A DNA stretch of 64,000 bases from the IMG/VR virus record IMGVR_UViG_3300012147_000007, positions 53,230-117,229 of that record. One strand, 5' to 3'. Position numbers and translations under genes: made by a program. The stretch comes from a virus. The notes below the pieces were generated by a model. It searched no databases, was not told the DNA's origin, and saw only the letters and a program-made list of their open reading frames with translations. Positions 34,901-44,051 of this stretch are shown here, in pieces; position 1 is the stretch's first letter; every line of letters begins with the position of its first letter.

Positions 34901-36340
34901 GTCTGATTGAATTGGTTTGTTTACAGACAGGTCATCAGCTCTAAATTGAACTGAGTCTGTTTCTAAACTACTTTCGCTCGGCTTGTTTGCAGAAAGGTCG
35001 TCAGCTCTAAATTGAACTGAGTCTGTTTCTAAATCGCTTAAATTAACTTTATTTGCTGACAGGTCGCTATCTCTAAATGGAACTGAGTCAAATTCTAAAT
35101 TGCTTGTATTTGGTTTGTTTGCCGAAAGGTCATCGCTTCTAAATCTCTCAGAATCTTTTTCAAGGTCTGAATTTTTGTTAGGATTTAAAGCCAGGTCATC
35201 TTCTCTAAACTGAGCTGAGTCTGTTTCTAAATTTGTAGGATTAGGTCCGTTTTTAGAAAGTAGTTCAATTCTTTTTTCATCACCAATTTCATCTAATCCA
35301 ATAGAGCCTTCTCCGCCTTTTGAAAGATTATTGTTTCTATATATTTCAGAATCAGCTTTAAGGTCAGAATCGTTTGGAACATTCTTATGAATATTATCTC
35401 TTCTGTAAAGTTCGTTATCTCTTTCTATATCAGTTTTGTTTGGAACATTTCTGTTCAAATCTTTCTCTCTATACTGATTTCTAATATCTTCAGTATCTCT
35501 AAGAAGGTCTTGGTCCTTTGGTGGATTCTTACTTAAATCACCTTTTCTAAATGCACCAGAGTCTTTTTCAAGGTCTGAATCATTAGGAGTATTCTTTGCA
35601 ATAGATTGGTCTCTCTTAGCTTTAGAAATATCGTCTATATCTTGCTTCTTAATACCTTCAACATTTTTATGAAGGTTTCTTAACCTAAATGATTCAGAGT
35701 CCTTCTCAAGGTCTGTATCTATAGGTACGTTCTTATGAACATCATTCTTTCTATATTGATTTCTAAATGATTCAGAATCTTGAAGTAAATCTTGGTCCTT
35801 TGGTGAATTTTTTGCAATAGCATTCTCTCTAAAAGCTTGGCTATTTTTATCAATATCATCGTTGAATGATAAATTAGGGTTGTTCTTCGCTAAATTGGTT
35901 CTTCTTAATTGTTCTGAATCTTTTTCAATATCAGATTTCTTAGGAGAGTTTTTTGCAATAAGATTATTTCTATAAGCCTCTCCAGACCTCATTAGATTAT
36001 TTTTGTCATCTTGTATTTTTGCTCTTGCAAGCATTGAGTTTCTAAAATCTTCAGAAATTTTTGCAAGGTCAGTTTCATCAGTAACCAACTTAGCAATCAA
36101 TTTATCTCTTATAATTTTTGCATCCTCTTCAAGATTTGACTTAAATGGAGTATTTTTAGACAATAGAGTTTCCCTTGTTCTTGGATAAAGAACATCATAA
36201 ACGCTGGATGGTCTGACAATAGTTTTAGCAAGAAGTCTTTGTCTTGCGTTAGCCGAAAATTCTTCATAGTATTCTCTTAGCTTCTCCTCTTGTCTGGCAG
36301 CATCATCGTTTGGGTCAAATAAAGGGAATCCGTCTTCCAT
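31982..36340 (-). CDS. 22-residue-repeat protein with tail/baseplate-type C-terminus
   Basis: 1452 residues. From about residue 30 to 770 lie some 30 copies of a 22-residue unit, consensus DLSxNxPxxSDLExDSxxFR + 2. Early copies are basic (AKNSP, HKNVP), later ones acidic (RADDLSAN). The C-terminal 650 residues include a coiled coil (about 1140-1260) and a beta-rich end (HIHLGDWWNHDIVVNSVSF, WTLEGGRVQPMW) resembling tail-tube or baseplate junction proteins. I do not know a homologue of the repeat. Likely a virion component made from the late element 14 nt upstream. Confidence 0.8.
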   Translation of the reverse strand: MEDGFPLFDPNDDAARQEEKLREYYEEFSANARQRLLAKTIVRPSSVYDVLYPRTRETLLSKNTPFKSNLEEDAKIIRDKLIAKLVTDETDLAKISEDFRNSMLARAKIQDDKNNLMRSGEAYRNNLIAKNSPKKSDIEKDSEQLRRTNLAKNNPNLSFNDDIDKNSQAFRENAIAKNSPKDQDLLQDSESFRNQYRKNDVHKNVPIDTDLEKDSESFRLRNLHKNVEGIKKQDIDDISKAKRDQSIAKNTPNDSDLEKDSGAFRKGDLSKNPPKDQDLLRDTEDIRNQYREKDLNRNVPNKTDIERDNELYRRDNIHKNVPNDSDLKADSEIYRNNNLSKGGEGSIGLDEIGDEKRIELLSKNGPNPTNLETDSAQFREDDLALNPNKNSDLEKDSERFRSDDLSANKPNTSNLEFDSVPFRDSDLSANKVNLSDLETDSVQFRADDLSANKPSESSLETDSVQFRADDLSVNKPIQSDLEKDSTQFRADDLSLNKPVQSSLETDSIPFRSDDLSFNTPSFTDLETDSVVFRDDDLSLNTPNLSDLEIDSANFRLDDLSANSPIDTDLEVDSVPFRADDLSANSPNFSDLEVDSVPFRNDDLATNVPNFSDLLDDSAPFRTDDLSANVPNSSNLLTDSEDFRDDDLSANVPSTSDLGVDSAIHRATDLAANVPNNSSILADSVAFRDNAVSSNVPLAQNLLTDSSTYRTDAIAKNAGYGLLGVNVNGAGTSAFLGISRVFTQGIILRQLLLSKNVSKNTNLETDSEVFRDNNKISNRWQVSNNEYTSSNENWTLGRITQGSINTNKVDYTRLDPYYTPTAKAIFSTDDYIVTKGNEIQGLYGTSQKVDFPTGRRPRVISDALYSVNPIGEKGGQFEDSFFKRQTYVPFKEGQVTSTIRNYSLERSAFNLYRLQAGDPSSLGELESFNQDGFQELISNTIGSFRGLSQLRTNTTPASVIQANGGAYYQGGGGNMDLLRPTANDAVLGSAQSMMAKTSIGNPYEDEDFFLGKRGVKHIVNTIKASNEPLAPNFDPQNNRAYITGVKRDGSPRISRQRYTVANPYAPSDAGKLVFFIKNYASEEQFHFPPYIMSMQNTENANWNSVNFLGRPEAVYTYNNSSRDASISFFVLTDYAQSVDVGRDWDSEGMEKVAATFDKHFTDSDKAQNTNIINQIEALKAEQNKQKDDAIELSKKIDENQNEGAAIESKQEEIEQSTEQDDFFGWFQTKTIAAKNKAKNAQDAIFNKEQKKNNEVESGILDKRAQELKTEAGKVNDAIGEADNKFNGLTDYSESNTNAGNVYNIDVIKKEFINGETACKPEDTIKRINTMKKNLMFQPAYFSGDKIDFVRKVEFLSKLTRPAANDNGSETGFSFTTPPICHIHLGDWWNHDIVVNSVSFDYADAPWTLEGGRVQPMWVLVSLNFNMIGPYKSFNAAPPLATDAGGMYSPLRGL
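34030..36250. repeat. about 30 degenerate 66-bp repeats
   Basis: In-frame repeats underlying the 22-residue units of the 1452-residue tail protein. Units between about 34250 and 35230 are the most alike; those nearer 36250 have diverged more or vary in length. Confidence 0.9.
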
Positions 36341-36354
36341 TAATTAGTGTTTCT

Positions 36355-36362
36355 TATAAATA
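36355..36362 (-). promoter_or_regulatory. TATTTATA element before repeat-protein gene
   Basis: Exact 8-mer, 14 nt before the ATG at 36340. Confidence 0.6.
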
Positions 36363-36369
36363 ATAAAAG

Positions 36370-36398
36370 AAAAAAATTCAGGCATTAAATTAAAGCCT
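36370..36398 (-). terminator. weak terminator after the tape measure gene
   Basis: Minus strand AGGC / GCCT stem with A/T-rich centre (TTTAATTTAA), then a T-rich run, directly after the stop codon. Confidence 0.5.
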
Positions 36399-36399
36399 T

Positions 36400-39300
36400 T
36401 TATGTAACAATCGTTGTATCATCAACAATAATACTCTGAAGGTCTCTACCATTAAGCTTAAGGTCAATTTGAATCTTTTGAGTTCCACCGCTCTTTCCGC
36501 CACCTTCTCCAACTTTACTAAGTTTAGCAAGAGCTTCAGCGATTTTATTAATTGAGTCTCCCATAAGACCTCCTCCTATAGCGCCAATTGCCATAGACCA
36601 AGAAAGATTTCTAAGCATCTCAAGTTTTTCAAGGTCAAGACTGCTTGTTGCAGACATCAACCTTTCAAGACCTTCAGCCATCCTATCCAACCCATCTGCA
36701 GCAGCAGGAAGCGTTTCTCCAAGCGGAGCCATTACAGCGGCAAGACCAGAAAGGGTTCCAATCATCATAAGCATACCAAGAAGTAATATTGGATTAAGGA
36801 ACATAAGCCCAGCAAATCCAAATCCAATTAAACCTGGAACTATGCCGAGAAGAGCGTCTCCCATTTTTGAGAAAGCTGTCCAATCCACAGCAGAAACCAT
36901 AGTAGCCGCAACAGCAATGCCCATAAGCCCTAAAGAACCAAGCATCAACGCTGGAGCTGCCATCATAAGAGCAAGCCCACCAAGCAATAAACCTGGCGCT
37001 GCTAATAATAAATTCCAACCAAGGTCACCAAGCCACCCGAACTCCATTCCCTGCATTGCTGCAGCTGCAGCAGAAAATACCATAAGAGAAGCTCCAAACG
37101 CCATCAAAGCAATACCAACAGCGACTAAACCAAGAGCTCCAATTAATAAAAACATTCCAGCTGGAGTTGATAATAATAGACCAAGACCTATCAAGGTGAC
37201 AACTGTTCCTAATAACATTAACACCGCCATACCAACAGCACTCCAGTTAACTTCTGTAAATAACCCAAGAGCAAATGCAAACGGAATCAAAGACGCTCCA
37301 ATTAAGACCATCATAAGTGCCCCTTTCATAATACCCTTAGCCCTACCAAGCGTTGATATACCTCTTGCGAGAGATTGAAATCCGAATACCACCAATTTAC
37401 CTAACGCTCCAACAGCAGCCATAAGAAAAAGAGTTGGCATACCTGGAAGCATCATTAACAATGCTGGCCCAGCAAGCGCTGTAGCAAGCACACCTTTCAT
37501 TACAGTTCCAAAATCTGTACCCATTGCTTTAAGACCTTTAGCAAGCCTTTCTAATCCTGTCTCACCTTTTCCTTGTGGTGCAGAATCTGTAGCGCCAGCG
37601 CCAGGAACCTCAGGAGCCGCACTTTGCGCCATCTCTTTTCCTTTTCCGATTCCCAATTTACCCATAAGACTTTTTCCGCCAGATGCCATAGCTTTAAATC
37701 CATCAAGAGATTTTCCAAGCATAGGAGCTGCGGCTACAAACGCAAGAAGAGCTGCGGCCACATACTTAAGAGGCCCTGGCATTCCCATAATACCTTGAAT
37801 GAACGATGTCAAAACGTCCAGCACTGGCTGAAACAAAGTAAACATATTCATTATAGTATTTTTAAACGCATCTATACTCTCTTGGAACGATTGATTTGCT
37901 TTAGCTTGCTCTTCAAGCGTTTTGGTGTCATCCATTTTTTTCTGAATAAGCTGTTGTGCCTGGTCTGCTGTCAAATCTTCAAGACTTGCTATTCCCATTT
38001 CATCAAGCATACCGCCTTCAAGAGCTTTACCATTAACATCTACAGAATCAAGAAGCATATTATTCATCATATCTTGGTCAAGAGGCTTTCCGTCTGGACC
38101 CATAACTTCTTCCAGCTGCATATCTGGTAAGAAATCCATTTTCTTATTATCTTCCGCATTCTTTTGAATCATCTTCTGAATAGAATCCATTGACTGACCT
38201 GTTGCGTCAGCAACTATTTGAAGACGGTCAACATCAATTGCATCAAAAGAGAATGTTCCATCTTCTGCAAACGAACCTATGTCATCACCCATTGTAGTAA
38301 GAATCTTTTGAAGCTCTTCTGGGCCTTTACGAGCTGCAGAAAGCAAATCCATTGGATTAATAGCCGCAAACGAACCACCAGCAAGCTGAAGTTGTGATGC
38401 CATATCCATGGCTCCTTCTATATTTCTTGCCTTAGCTGCAACATCAAATATCTCATCAACATTCATACGAAGCCTTTCAGCAGTTGCAACCATTCTTGTC
38501 AAAGACTCTTCGCCACCCTGGAATCCCATCTGACGCATTTTATCAATATTTCTTGCAACACCTTGCAGGACTTTTTTGGTATTAACTCCAAACAACTTAG
38601 CCATCTTATTTGAACCTTCCATATATTCTTCCACTTCTCCTGCAGACTGCCCAGCTCTCATCATCTCTCCTGCAATCTTAGAAACCTCTTCAGAAGAAAT
38701 TCCAGTAGCCTTTTGAATTGCTACAAAGTGCTCAGTTGCCGAAGCTAAATATTGAGTATCAATTGTTCTAAGTTCTTCACCAAGAGCTCCCATTAATGCG
38801 ACTGTATCTTTAGTTGACATATTAAACTCAGCAGCCTTACTGGTAAGCTCTGTCATCTGAACTACATTGGAACTATCGAATACAAGACCAAAATCCTTTT
38901 GAGCATCCTTAAATGCTTGATTGGTTTGTTTCATGTGGTCAAATATAGACTTAAACGCATTTCCAGAGTTTTTTTCGACCATGCTCCACATGTTCTTTCT
39001 AATGCTTGTTTCGGTCTTCATTTGATTTGCAGACTCAGCTTGTAAATTATTTAACACAGCTTGTCCGTCAGACATTTGTTGAGTCAATCCAAGCAATTCT
39101 TGTTTTGCCTTAGCATCAAGAGAGTCGGTTGCAAGTATTTGCTCTACAGCATCAAGCTCTCCGTTTCTAAGACTTTCTATCATAGACATCTTATCTGCAA
39201 TAGAACTAAGAGGTAATTCGTCTAATATATCGCTTATTTCTTTGTTTGCATCAAGCCAATCGTTAAAATGGGTTTCATTTTTACTATTAAAATCCTCTTT

Positions 39301-39780
39301 GTTTTTATGAAAATCATCATGAAGTTTTACCAGCTGTTCGAATTCATCCTTTTGGTCTCCTTGTAATTTGTTTATATCACCCCCAAGAGTTTTCATTCTA
39401 TCTTGAACTTCTGATATATTAGTAAACTCTTGAGAAAGTTTTGATGCGTCAATAGAATTAAGAGATGCGGCAAATAAATCAGAAGATGATTTAACAGTCT
39501 TAAATGCGCCTTCTAAATTTAGAATTTGATTTGCCGCTTCAGATATGGCAGCTTTTTGACCTTCTATTGACTTCTTAGCGTCATTGATTAATTTAATTTC
39601 TTTTAATCTTTCTTCTTGAGTCTTTTTGGTTTGAGTCATGAAACCGCTAAAAGCAATACCCATTTCATTAGCAAGACTCGAAGCGGCCTGCTCTTGAGAT
39701 TGAATTCTTTTGTTTATTGCATCGAGTGAATCTTGATAGGCTTTTGCCTTTTTCAGATTATCGTCCATATTGTCAGCCAT
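36400..39780 (-). CDS. tail tape measure protein
   Basis: 1126 residues. The N-terminal half is helical and coiled coil (Gln/Lys/Glu-rich). About residues 690-1060 are a chain of hydrophobic Ala/Gly/Leu/Met segments, as in tape measures that contact the host membrane on DNA entry. A Lys/Gly-rich end follows (KVGEGGGKSGG). It is the longest hydrophobic helical protein of the tail block and lies between tail genes. At 0.15 nm per residue it would set a tail of about 170 nm, well above T4 (gp29, 590 residues); this figure is inference. Confidence 0.85.
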   Translation of the reverse strand: MADNMDDNLKKAKAYQDSLDAINKRIQSQEQAASSLANEMGIAFSGFMTQTKKTQEERLKEIKLINDAKKSIEGQKAAISEAANQILNLEGAFKTVKSSSDLFAASLNSIDASKLSQEFTNISEVQDRMKTLGGDINKLQGDQKDEFEQLVKLHDDFHKNKEDFNSKNETHFNDWLDANKEISDILDELPLSSIADKMSMIESLRNGELDAVEQILATDSLDAKAKQELLGLTQQMSDGQAVLNNLQAESANQMKTETSIRKNMWSMVEKNSGNAFKSIFDHMKQTNQAFKDAQKDFGLVFDSSNVVQMTELTSKAAEFNMSTKDTVALMGALGEELRTIDTQYLASATEHFVAIQKATGISSEEVSKIAGEMMRAGQSAGEVEEYMEGSNKMAKLFGVNTKKVLQGVARNIDKMRQMGFQGGEESLTRMVATAERLRMNVDEIFDVAAKARNIEGAMDMASQLQLAGGSFAAINPMDLLSAARKGPEELQKILTTMGDDIGSFAEDGTFSFDAIDVDRLQIVADATGQSMDSIQKMIQKNAEDNKKMDFLPDMQLEEVMGPDGKPLDQDMMNNMLLDSVDVNGKALEGGMLDEMGIASLEDLTADQAQQLIQKKMDDTKTLEEQAKANQSFQESIDAFKNTIMNMFTLFQPVLDVLTSFIQGIMGMPGPLKYVAAALLAFVAAAPMLGKSLDGFKAMASGGKSLMGKLGIGKGKEMAQSAAPEVPGAGATDSAPQGKGETGLERLAKGLKAMGTDFGTVMKGVLATALAGPALLMMLPGMPTLFLMAAVGALGKLVVFGFQSLARGISTLGRAKGIMKGALMMVLIGASLIPFAFALGLFTEVNWSAVGMAVLMLLGTVVTLIGLGLLLSTPAGMFLLIGALGLVAVGIALMAFGASLMVFSAAAAAMQGMEFGWLGDLGWNLLLAAPGLLLGGLALMMAAPALMLGSLGLMGIAVAATMVSAVDWTAFSKMGDALLGIVPGLIGFGFAGLMFLNPILLLGMLMMIGTLSGLAAVMAPLGETLPAAADGLDRMAEGLERLMSATSSLDLEKLEMLRNLSWSMAIGAIGGGLMGDSINKIAEALAKLSKVGEGGGKSGGTQKIQIDLKLNGRDLQSIIVDDTTIVT

Positions 39781-39793
39781 GCTCTTCTTTTAT

Positions 39794-39801
39794 TATAAAT
39801 A
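39794..39801 (-). promoter_or_regulatory. TATTTATA element before tape measure gene
   Basis: Exact 8-mer, 13 nt before the ATG at 39780, directly after the preceding terminator. Confidence 0.65.
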
Positions 39802-39807
39802 AATAAT

Positions 39808-39840
39808 AAAAAAAAAGCTGCCCAAATTAAAGGGCAGCTG
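39808..39840 (-). terminator. strong terminator after the gene at 39862-40350
   Basis: Minus strand AGCTGCCC / GGGCAGCT stem with an 8-nt loop, then nine T. The late element of the tape measure gene follows directly. Confidence 0.95.
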
Positions 39841-39861
39841 ACTATATTATATTTATATTTT

Positions 39862-40350
39862 TTAAGAATTCATAAAACCTTTATACACTTTAGCTGGGTT
39901 GCTGTTTCCAACTGTGGCGTTAAAACCTGTTACCGCTTTTTTAAACACTGGACTTCCAGACTTAGCGCCATCCCTCATAACGTCAAGGTTAGCTGTTTTT
40001 TGGTAAATATTAAAAGCTTCCTTGTCGTCTTTGTGAGACATGATATTGTCTCTATGAGCAATAACTCTATCTAAAGAATTAGTGTCTGCTCTATTTTCTG
40101 AATCTCCAAACATTCTGAAGAAAGAAATAAAGTAAGGAATTCCAAATGGCAAAAGAAAACCTAAAGTCATGCCAATACCATTATCTTCAAGTACTGATTG
40201 GATAACCTTTGGGTCAATAGCTCCGAATATAAAATAAATCATTAAATTATATCCAATAAAAGCAATTATTGTAAGATTAAAAGGAATTACATAAAACCAG
40301 TACATAAGCACTTTAGCAATTGTAAGTAATATATTTTTAATAGTATTCAT
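39862..40350 (-). CDS. membrane protein (162 aa)
   Basis: Hydrophobic segments at about residues 12-48 (one long or two short) and 58-78 suggest two to three membrane passes, followed by a polar C-terminal half. It has its own terminator and lies between the structural genes at 40394 and 36400. Unknown; holin, exclusion or tail-tip membrane protein are all possible and unproven. Confidence 0.65.
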   Translation of the reverse strand: MNTIKNILLTIAKVLMYWFYVIPFNLTIIAFIGYNLMIYFIFGAIDPKVIQSVLEDNGIGMTLGFLLPFGIPYFISFFRMFGDSENRADTNSLDRVIAHRDNIMSHKDDKEAFNIYQKTANLDVMRDGAKSGSPVFKKAVTGFNATVGNSNPAKVYKGFMNS

Positions 40351-40393
40351 AACATTTTTAATTATTGGTTCTATATTCTTATACGATAAAACT

Positions 40394-41911
40394 TTAAAAA
40401 TGTTCTAAATTTTGTGAAATAATTTCACGAACAGCCTCTTGAAGGGTTCTTGCTTTCTTTTTTACTGGGTTTGTTTTATTTGACGCAGCAGAGCTTGCGC
40501 CTGGTACAACAGGTTGATTTTCATCTTCAATTCCTAAAAACCTCTTAATTCCAGACTTAGCCATATTTTTCACCTCATCATTAGAAACATCATGAATTCC
40601 ATCCTTCTTCCTAACCTTAAGAACCATAGTGTCTACGAAGTTTTTAAGCATAGATTCAATACGAAACATTGAGCCGTCAAGATTTTGGTCTAATACAGAC
40701 TTTTCTTTTTCTTTTGATGCTGGTCCTATTAAATTTGAAAGATATGGATATTTAGCTGGAGCGCCATCTAACACGTTATTTTTAAGAGCAGACTTAAGAG
40801 TTGTAAGGTCTGCTCTTAATATTTTATTCTCAAGATTTTTTACAGTATCCTTATACCCTTTTAGTTGGTCATTGTTTGTAAAGTTAAAAAATACTTTACC
40901 TAAATTATTTTTATATTGACCTCTCTTTCCTTTTATGGCAATAGGTTGTCCTGGAATATCTTTGATTCCGAACAAAGGAGCTTTAATCAGCTCAAAACTC
41001 TCTTGGTGAGCAGCAAGCTCTTCTGGAGACATTTCTTTTTCTCCACCAGCCGTAACAACCTCTGGCTCATAAGAAGTGTTTTCATCAACCACAACTTTTA
41101 TTACAGAAGATGTAAAATCAAGCTTAAACTTTTCTTTAAATAAAACTGGTATCTGTGTGTTACTAAAAACAGTATTGCTTACAAACTCTCCTTTTGTATT
41201 ACCTCTCAAATAAGGCCACTTAACAGCAAGCTTAAACACCTCTTTTGTTATTCCATTTTTAACTTGGAATTGGAAAATAGAATTTTTATCATCCAACCTC
41301 TTTATGACAGCTATTTCATGAACAGTTCCATCTTTTAATTGAATGGTGATTTTACTGCCTGGCAGCACTCTAATAATGTTAAATTCGAACTTATTCTGAT
41401 TGAATATTTTCATGTTTTTTTGCCCAAGAATTGTTTCAGACTCCTTAGTTGTCCCGTCTACAAAAGCAAATGGCGTAGTTAACCACTCAGCTCCTGGTCC
41501 AAATTGACCAACAAACGAATCTCCAGCAAACTTACCTCTAATGAATTTTCCACCTCTAAAGTTTCCAGATTCAAAAAGACAATTCTTAACAGAAGTTATT
41601 GCTCTACTACTTCCTTTTCCCTCTATTTGGATTGCGTCCGCCTTAAAAGTAGAATTAGATAACCAATTTATGTTTTTGTTTGACCAGTCCAACTTAGTCC
41701 ATGCACCATAATTAGGCAAAGGGTTGGCAATCATACTTTTTGTATTAGGGAAAATAATTTTATGGTCAGGAGATATTACAATCACATCATCATGATATAA
41801 AGCCTCAGATGAACCCGTTTCTTTTTTCTTAAAAGGGTTACTAAAAACCTCTTCAAACGCTTGATTTGCGCTCTCTCTTAAATTTTGTAGTTTATTTGAT
41901 TGTTCTTCCAT
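40394..41911 (-). CDS. putative virion protein with helix tags at both ends
   Basis: 505 residues. The N-terminus (NLRESANQAFEEVFSNPF) is a tag-like helix. Residues about 110-140 show repeated Phe-Gly strands (NFRGGKFIRGKFAGDSF), as in short beta-helix or pentapeptide-like parts of tail proteins. The last 20 residues (TLQEAVREIISQNL) resemble the N-terminal tag of other proteins here but at the C-terminus. Location in the tail block suggests a structural role. Not otherwise recognised. Confidence 0.65.
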   Translation of the reverse strand: MEEQSNKLQNLRESANQAFEEVFSNPFKKKETGSSEALYHDDVIVISPDHKIIFPNTKSMIANPLPNYGAWTKLDWSNKNINWLSNSTFKADAIQIEGKGSSRAITSVKNCLFESGNFRGGKFIRGKFAGDSFVGQFGPGAEWLTTPFAFVDGTTKESETILGQKNMKIFNQNKFEFNIIRVLPGSKITIQLKDGTVHEIAVIKRLDDKNSIFQFQVKNGITKEVFKLAVKWPYLRGNTKGEFVSNTVFSNTQIPVLFKEKFKLDFTSSVIKVVVDENTSYEPEVVTAGGEKEMSPEELAAHQESFELIKAPLFGIKDIPGQPIAIKGKRGQYKNNLGKVFFNFTNNDQLKGYKDTVKNLENKILRADLTTLKSALKNNVLDGAPAKYPYLSNLIGPASKEKEKSVLDQNLDGSMFRIESMLKNFVDTMVLKVRKKDGIHDVSNDEVKNMAKSGIKRFLGIEDENQPVVPGASSAASNKTNPVKKKARTLQEAVREIISQNLEHF

Positions 41912-41966
41912 TTCAAAGAATAGTTTAATAATAAATAGGTTATTTTTTTAAATAAACACCTAATCA

Positions 41967-43040
41967 TTATCTACTCTTTGACTTTGATTTAGCTGCTCTG
42001 TGCGCTTTTTCTTCAGCTTCTTTTTTCTTAGTAAGCTCTTCGTTAATTCTATTTAGCAACCATCGCCTTTCTGTAACTGGCATTTTCTTTGCACTCTCAT
42101 GACTAATTCCTTTTCCATAATATGAAACAAGAAAACACTCTTCTTGAACGTTTTCTCTAAATGTTGGCGGAAATGCAAGGAAGCTATGTGTTCCCCCAAA
42201 GTTTATCGCATTCTCTTTACCGCAAGAACCACACCTATGCTTAATAACAGTGTCTACTCCTGGAGTTGCTTTTTCAACAAACTTCTTAACTCTCCTTATT
42301 TGAGGAATAGTAAGCTTTCTGCACACTTGAGATATAACCATTTTGTCTTCGCAGTCATTTATTGAATGTGTCATGTAAATTAACTTATCCAAACTACTTA
42401 GATTTGCTTTTTCCATCCCAACTTCTTCAAAGTAAGTAAGCGGCTTAAACATAAATATAAGCTCAGTGTCAGCCAGCAACATTGGTATTAGACCATTCTC
42501 TGGAGGAGCGACTATATCTTTCATCTGAAATGATGACAACCTAATTGGAACTTCCTCTTCAAAGCTGCAGTGATGACAATTAAGTTCAAGCTCAAGAGTG
42601 TCGCCATAAGCATATGAACGCAAGAACAACCCAATAGCTTGAACGTCTCCAGCTAATAAATCTTTTGGGTCTATATTTTGCTCCACAAGAATATTCTTAA
42701 GAACAAACTCCATTGCCTTTCCAGACTCCACAAGGAACTCGCTGGTGAGAAGATTTTCCTCAACGTAAGTCAATTGATTTAAAAGAAGGTGGTTTTCTTT
42801 GCTTGGATAAAAAAGGCCTCTTGAGGGTATGAATAACATCTCAAAAGGCCTCTCTATATTTTTGTCTTTTTTCTCTTGTTGAATTAGAGCTGAAAGATTT
42901 CTTACTTCATCTGTGTTCTCACTAAACTTTTGCTTCAGTTCATCAAGAGAAACTAAAATGTTAGTATCCTTATTTTTTTCTACAACCTCTTTTAAATCAT
43001 CAATTGACTTTATTACCTTATCTTGATGATTCTCTGACAT
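41967..43040 (-). CDS. gp26-type baseplate protein, zinc-binding
   Basis: 357 residues of the T4 baseplate gp26-like family: ERPFEMLFIPSRGLFYP, then long helical part, and MPVTERRWLLNRINEEL near the end. Two Cys pairs (NCHHCS and HRCGSCG) form a zinc ribbon split by about 100 residues. It ends in a Lys-rich tail. Adjacent (1 nt) to a paralogue; both probably act in hub or wedge assembly. Confidence 0.8.
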   Translation of the reverse strand: MSENHQDKVIKSIDDLKEVVEKNKDTNILVSLDELKQKFSENTDEVRNLSALIQQEKKDKNIERPFEMLFIPSRGLFYPSKENHLLLNQLTYVEENLLTSEFLVESGKAMEFVLKNILVEQNIDPKDLLAGDVQAIGLFLRSYAYGDTLELELNCHHCSFEEEVPIRLSSFQMKDIVAPPENGLIPMLLADTELIFMFKPLTYFEEVGMEKANLSSLDKLIYMTHSINDCEDKMVISQVCRKLTIPQIRRVKKFVEKATPGVDTVIKHRCGSCGKENAINFGGTHSFLAFPPTFRENVQEECFLVSYYGKGISHESAKKMPVTERRWLLNRINEELTKKKEAEEKAHRAAKSKSKSR

Positions 43041-43041
43041 A

Positions 43042-43971
43042 TTAATCTAAGTCTGGGTAGAACAATTTAGGAGTAATTGGAATATCTTTAATATCTAATT
43101 CTCCGCACACTGGACACTCGAACTCATAAGAAAGGTCTAATCCTGGCTCAATTCTTCTTACGTATTCTCTAAAGAATCCAGAATCCTTCATTGGCATTGC
43201 AGCGATAAACTTTTTAATATAAAGCTTATCTCTATTTCCATTTACTTCCATTATTTGCATAATGTACTTTTCAGTTACAAGCTTAGAAACTCTAATTCCA
43301 CCACTTTTTCCACCTTTTACTTCAGAAAGTTTTGCTAACCTTTTTTCATCAGTTCCAGTAAGCAATCTAAATCTTATTCTCATTTTCATAAGAGGAAGTT
43401 CTACTTCGTATTCTCCATCTGAGTCTGGCATAATCTCAAGAGGCTTTGATTTAAGCTTAGAAAGATTAATTGTTGGCTCATGCACTTGTCCACAAGAAGG
43501 GCAAGTAATTTCTCCTGGAACATAATCGTTTCCAAGTCCAGTCTTTCTTATTTCAACAAGAAGAAAGTTTCTGTCACCAGAAAGCATGCTTTCAGGTCTA
43601 AGGTCTTTATCCATAACAGCTTTGTCAAGAAGTACATCTAATACTTTTCCTGACTTAATAAGGTCTGGAGAATAAAGAATATCATCTTCCTCTGCTGTAA
43701 GATACTTAATTGTAACTGTTTTTTTACCATTTGCATAGAATGCTCCACCTGATGGTAATTCTACCTCTTCGGTTGGAACTTGAAATTCCATGTCAAGATA
43801 TTCATCTGGGATATTGTGCTCCTTAGCAACTTCTTGCTTTTTTTCAATTGGAGCTTGCTCGTTTTGATTTGTTGGAATGTTTGTTCCAGCAGTTTCTCTT
43901 CCTGGAATTTCTTTCCCTGAAGGTTGTGTGTTGGAGTTAGTTCCTCCTAATCTTATTTGGTCATCGGCCAT
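43042..43971 (-). CDS. gp26-type baseplate protein, paralogue
   Basis: 309 residues. Same plan as its downstream neighbour: LPSGGAFYANGKKTVTIKYL, the YSPDLIKSGKVLDVLL helix and a split zinc ribbon (TCPSCG and ECPVCG). It lacks the C-terminal RRWLLNRINEE segment. The first 60 residues are disordered (Asn/Gln/Thr/Pro). The pair suggests duplication with division of roles in baseplate assembly. Confidence 0.8.
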   Translation of the reverse strand: MADDQIRLGGTNSNTQPSGKEIPGRETAGTNIPTNQNEQAPIEKKQEVAKEHNIPDEYLDMEFQVPTEEVELPSGGAFYANGKKTVTIKYLTAEEDDILYSPDLIKSGKVLDVLLDKAVMDKDLRPESMLSGDRNFLLVEIRKTGLGNDYVPGEITCPSCGQVHEPTINLSKLKSKPLEIMPDSDGEYEVELPLMKMRIRFRLLTGTDEKRLAKLSEVKGGKSGGIRVSKLVTEKYIMQIMEVNGNRDKLYIKKFIAAMPMKDSGFFREYVRRIEPGLDLSYEFECPVCGELDIKDIPITPKLFYPDLD

Positions 43972-44051
43972 TACTTATCAGTTTTATGATTTCTAATAAA
44001 TAATAAGCAATAAAAAAGTTAAACTAAATAAAAAATTATTTTTTGTTTCTC

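Noticed and set aside
34030-36250. Regularly spaced repeats that could suggest a CRISPR array
   Set aside because: They are 66-bp in-frame protein-coding units without spacers or cas genes.
36842-37378. Long plus-strand ORF opposite the tape measure gene
   Set aside because: Mirror of the Ala/Gly/Leu-rich minus-strand coding sequence; no promoter or start context and the tape measure frame is clearly real.
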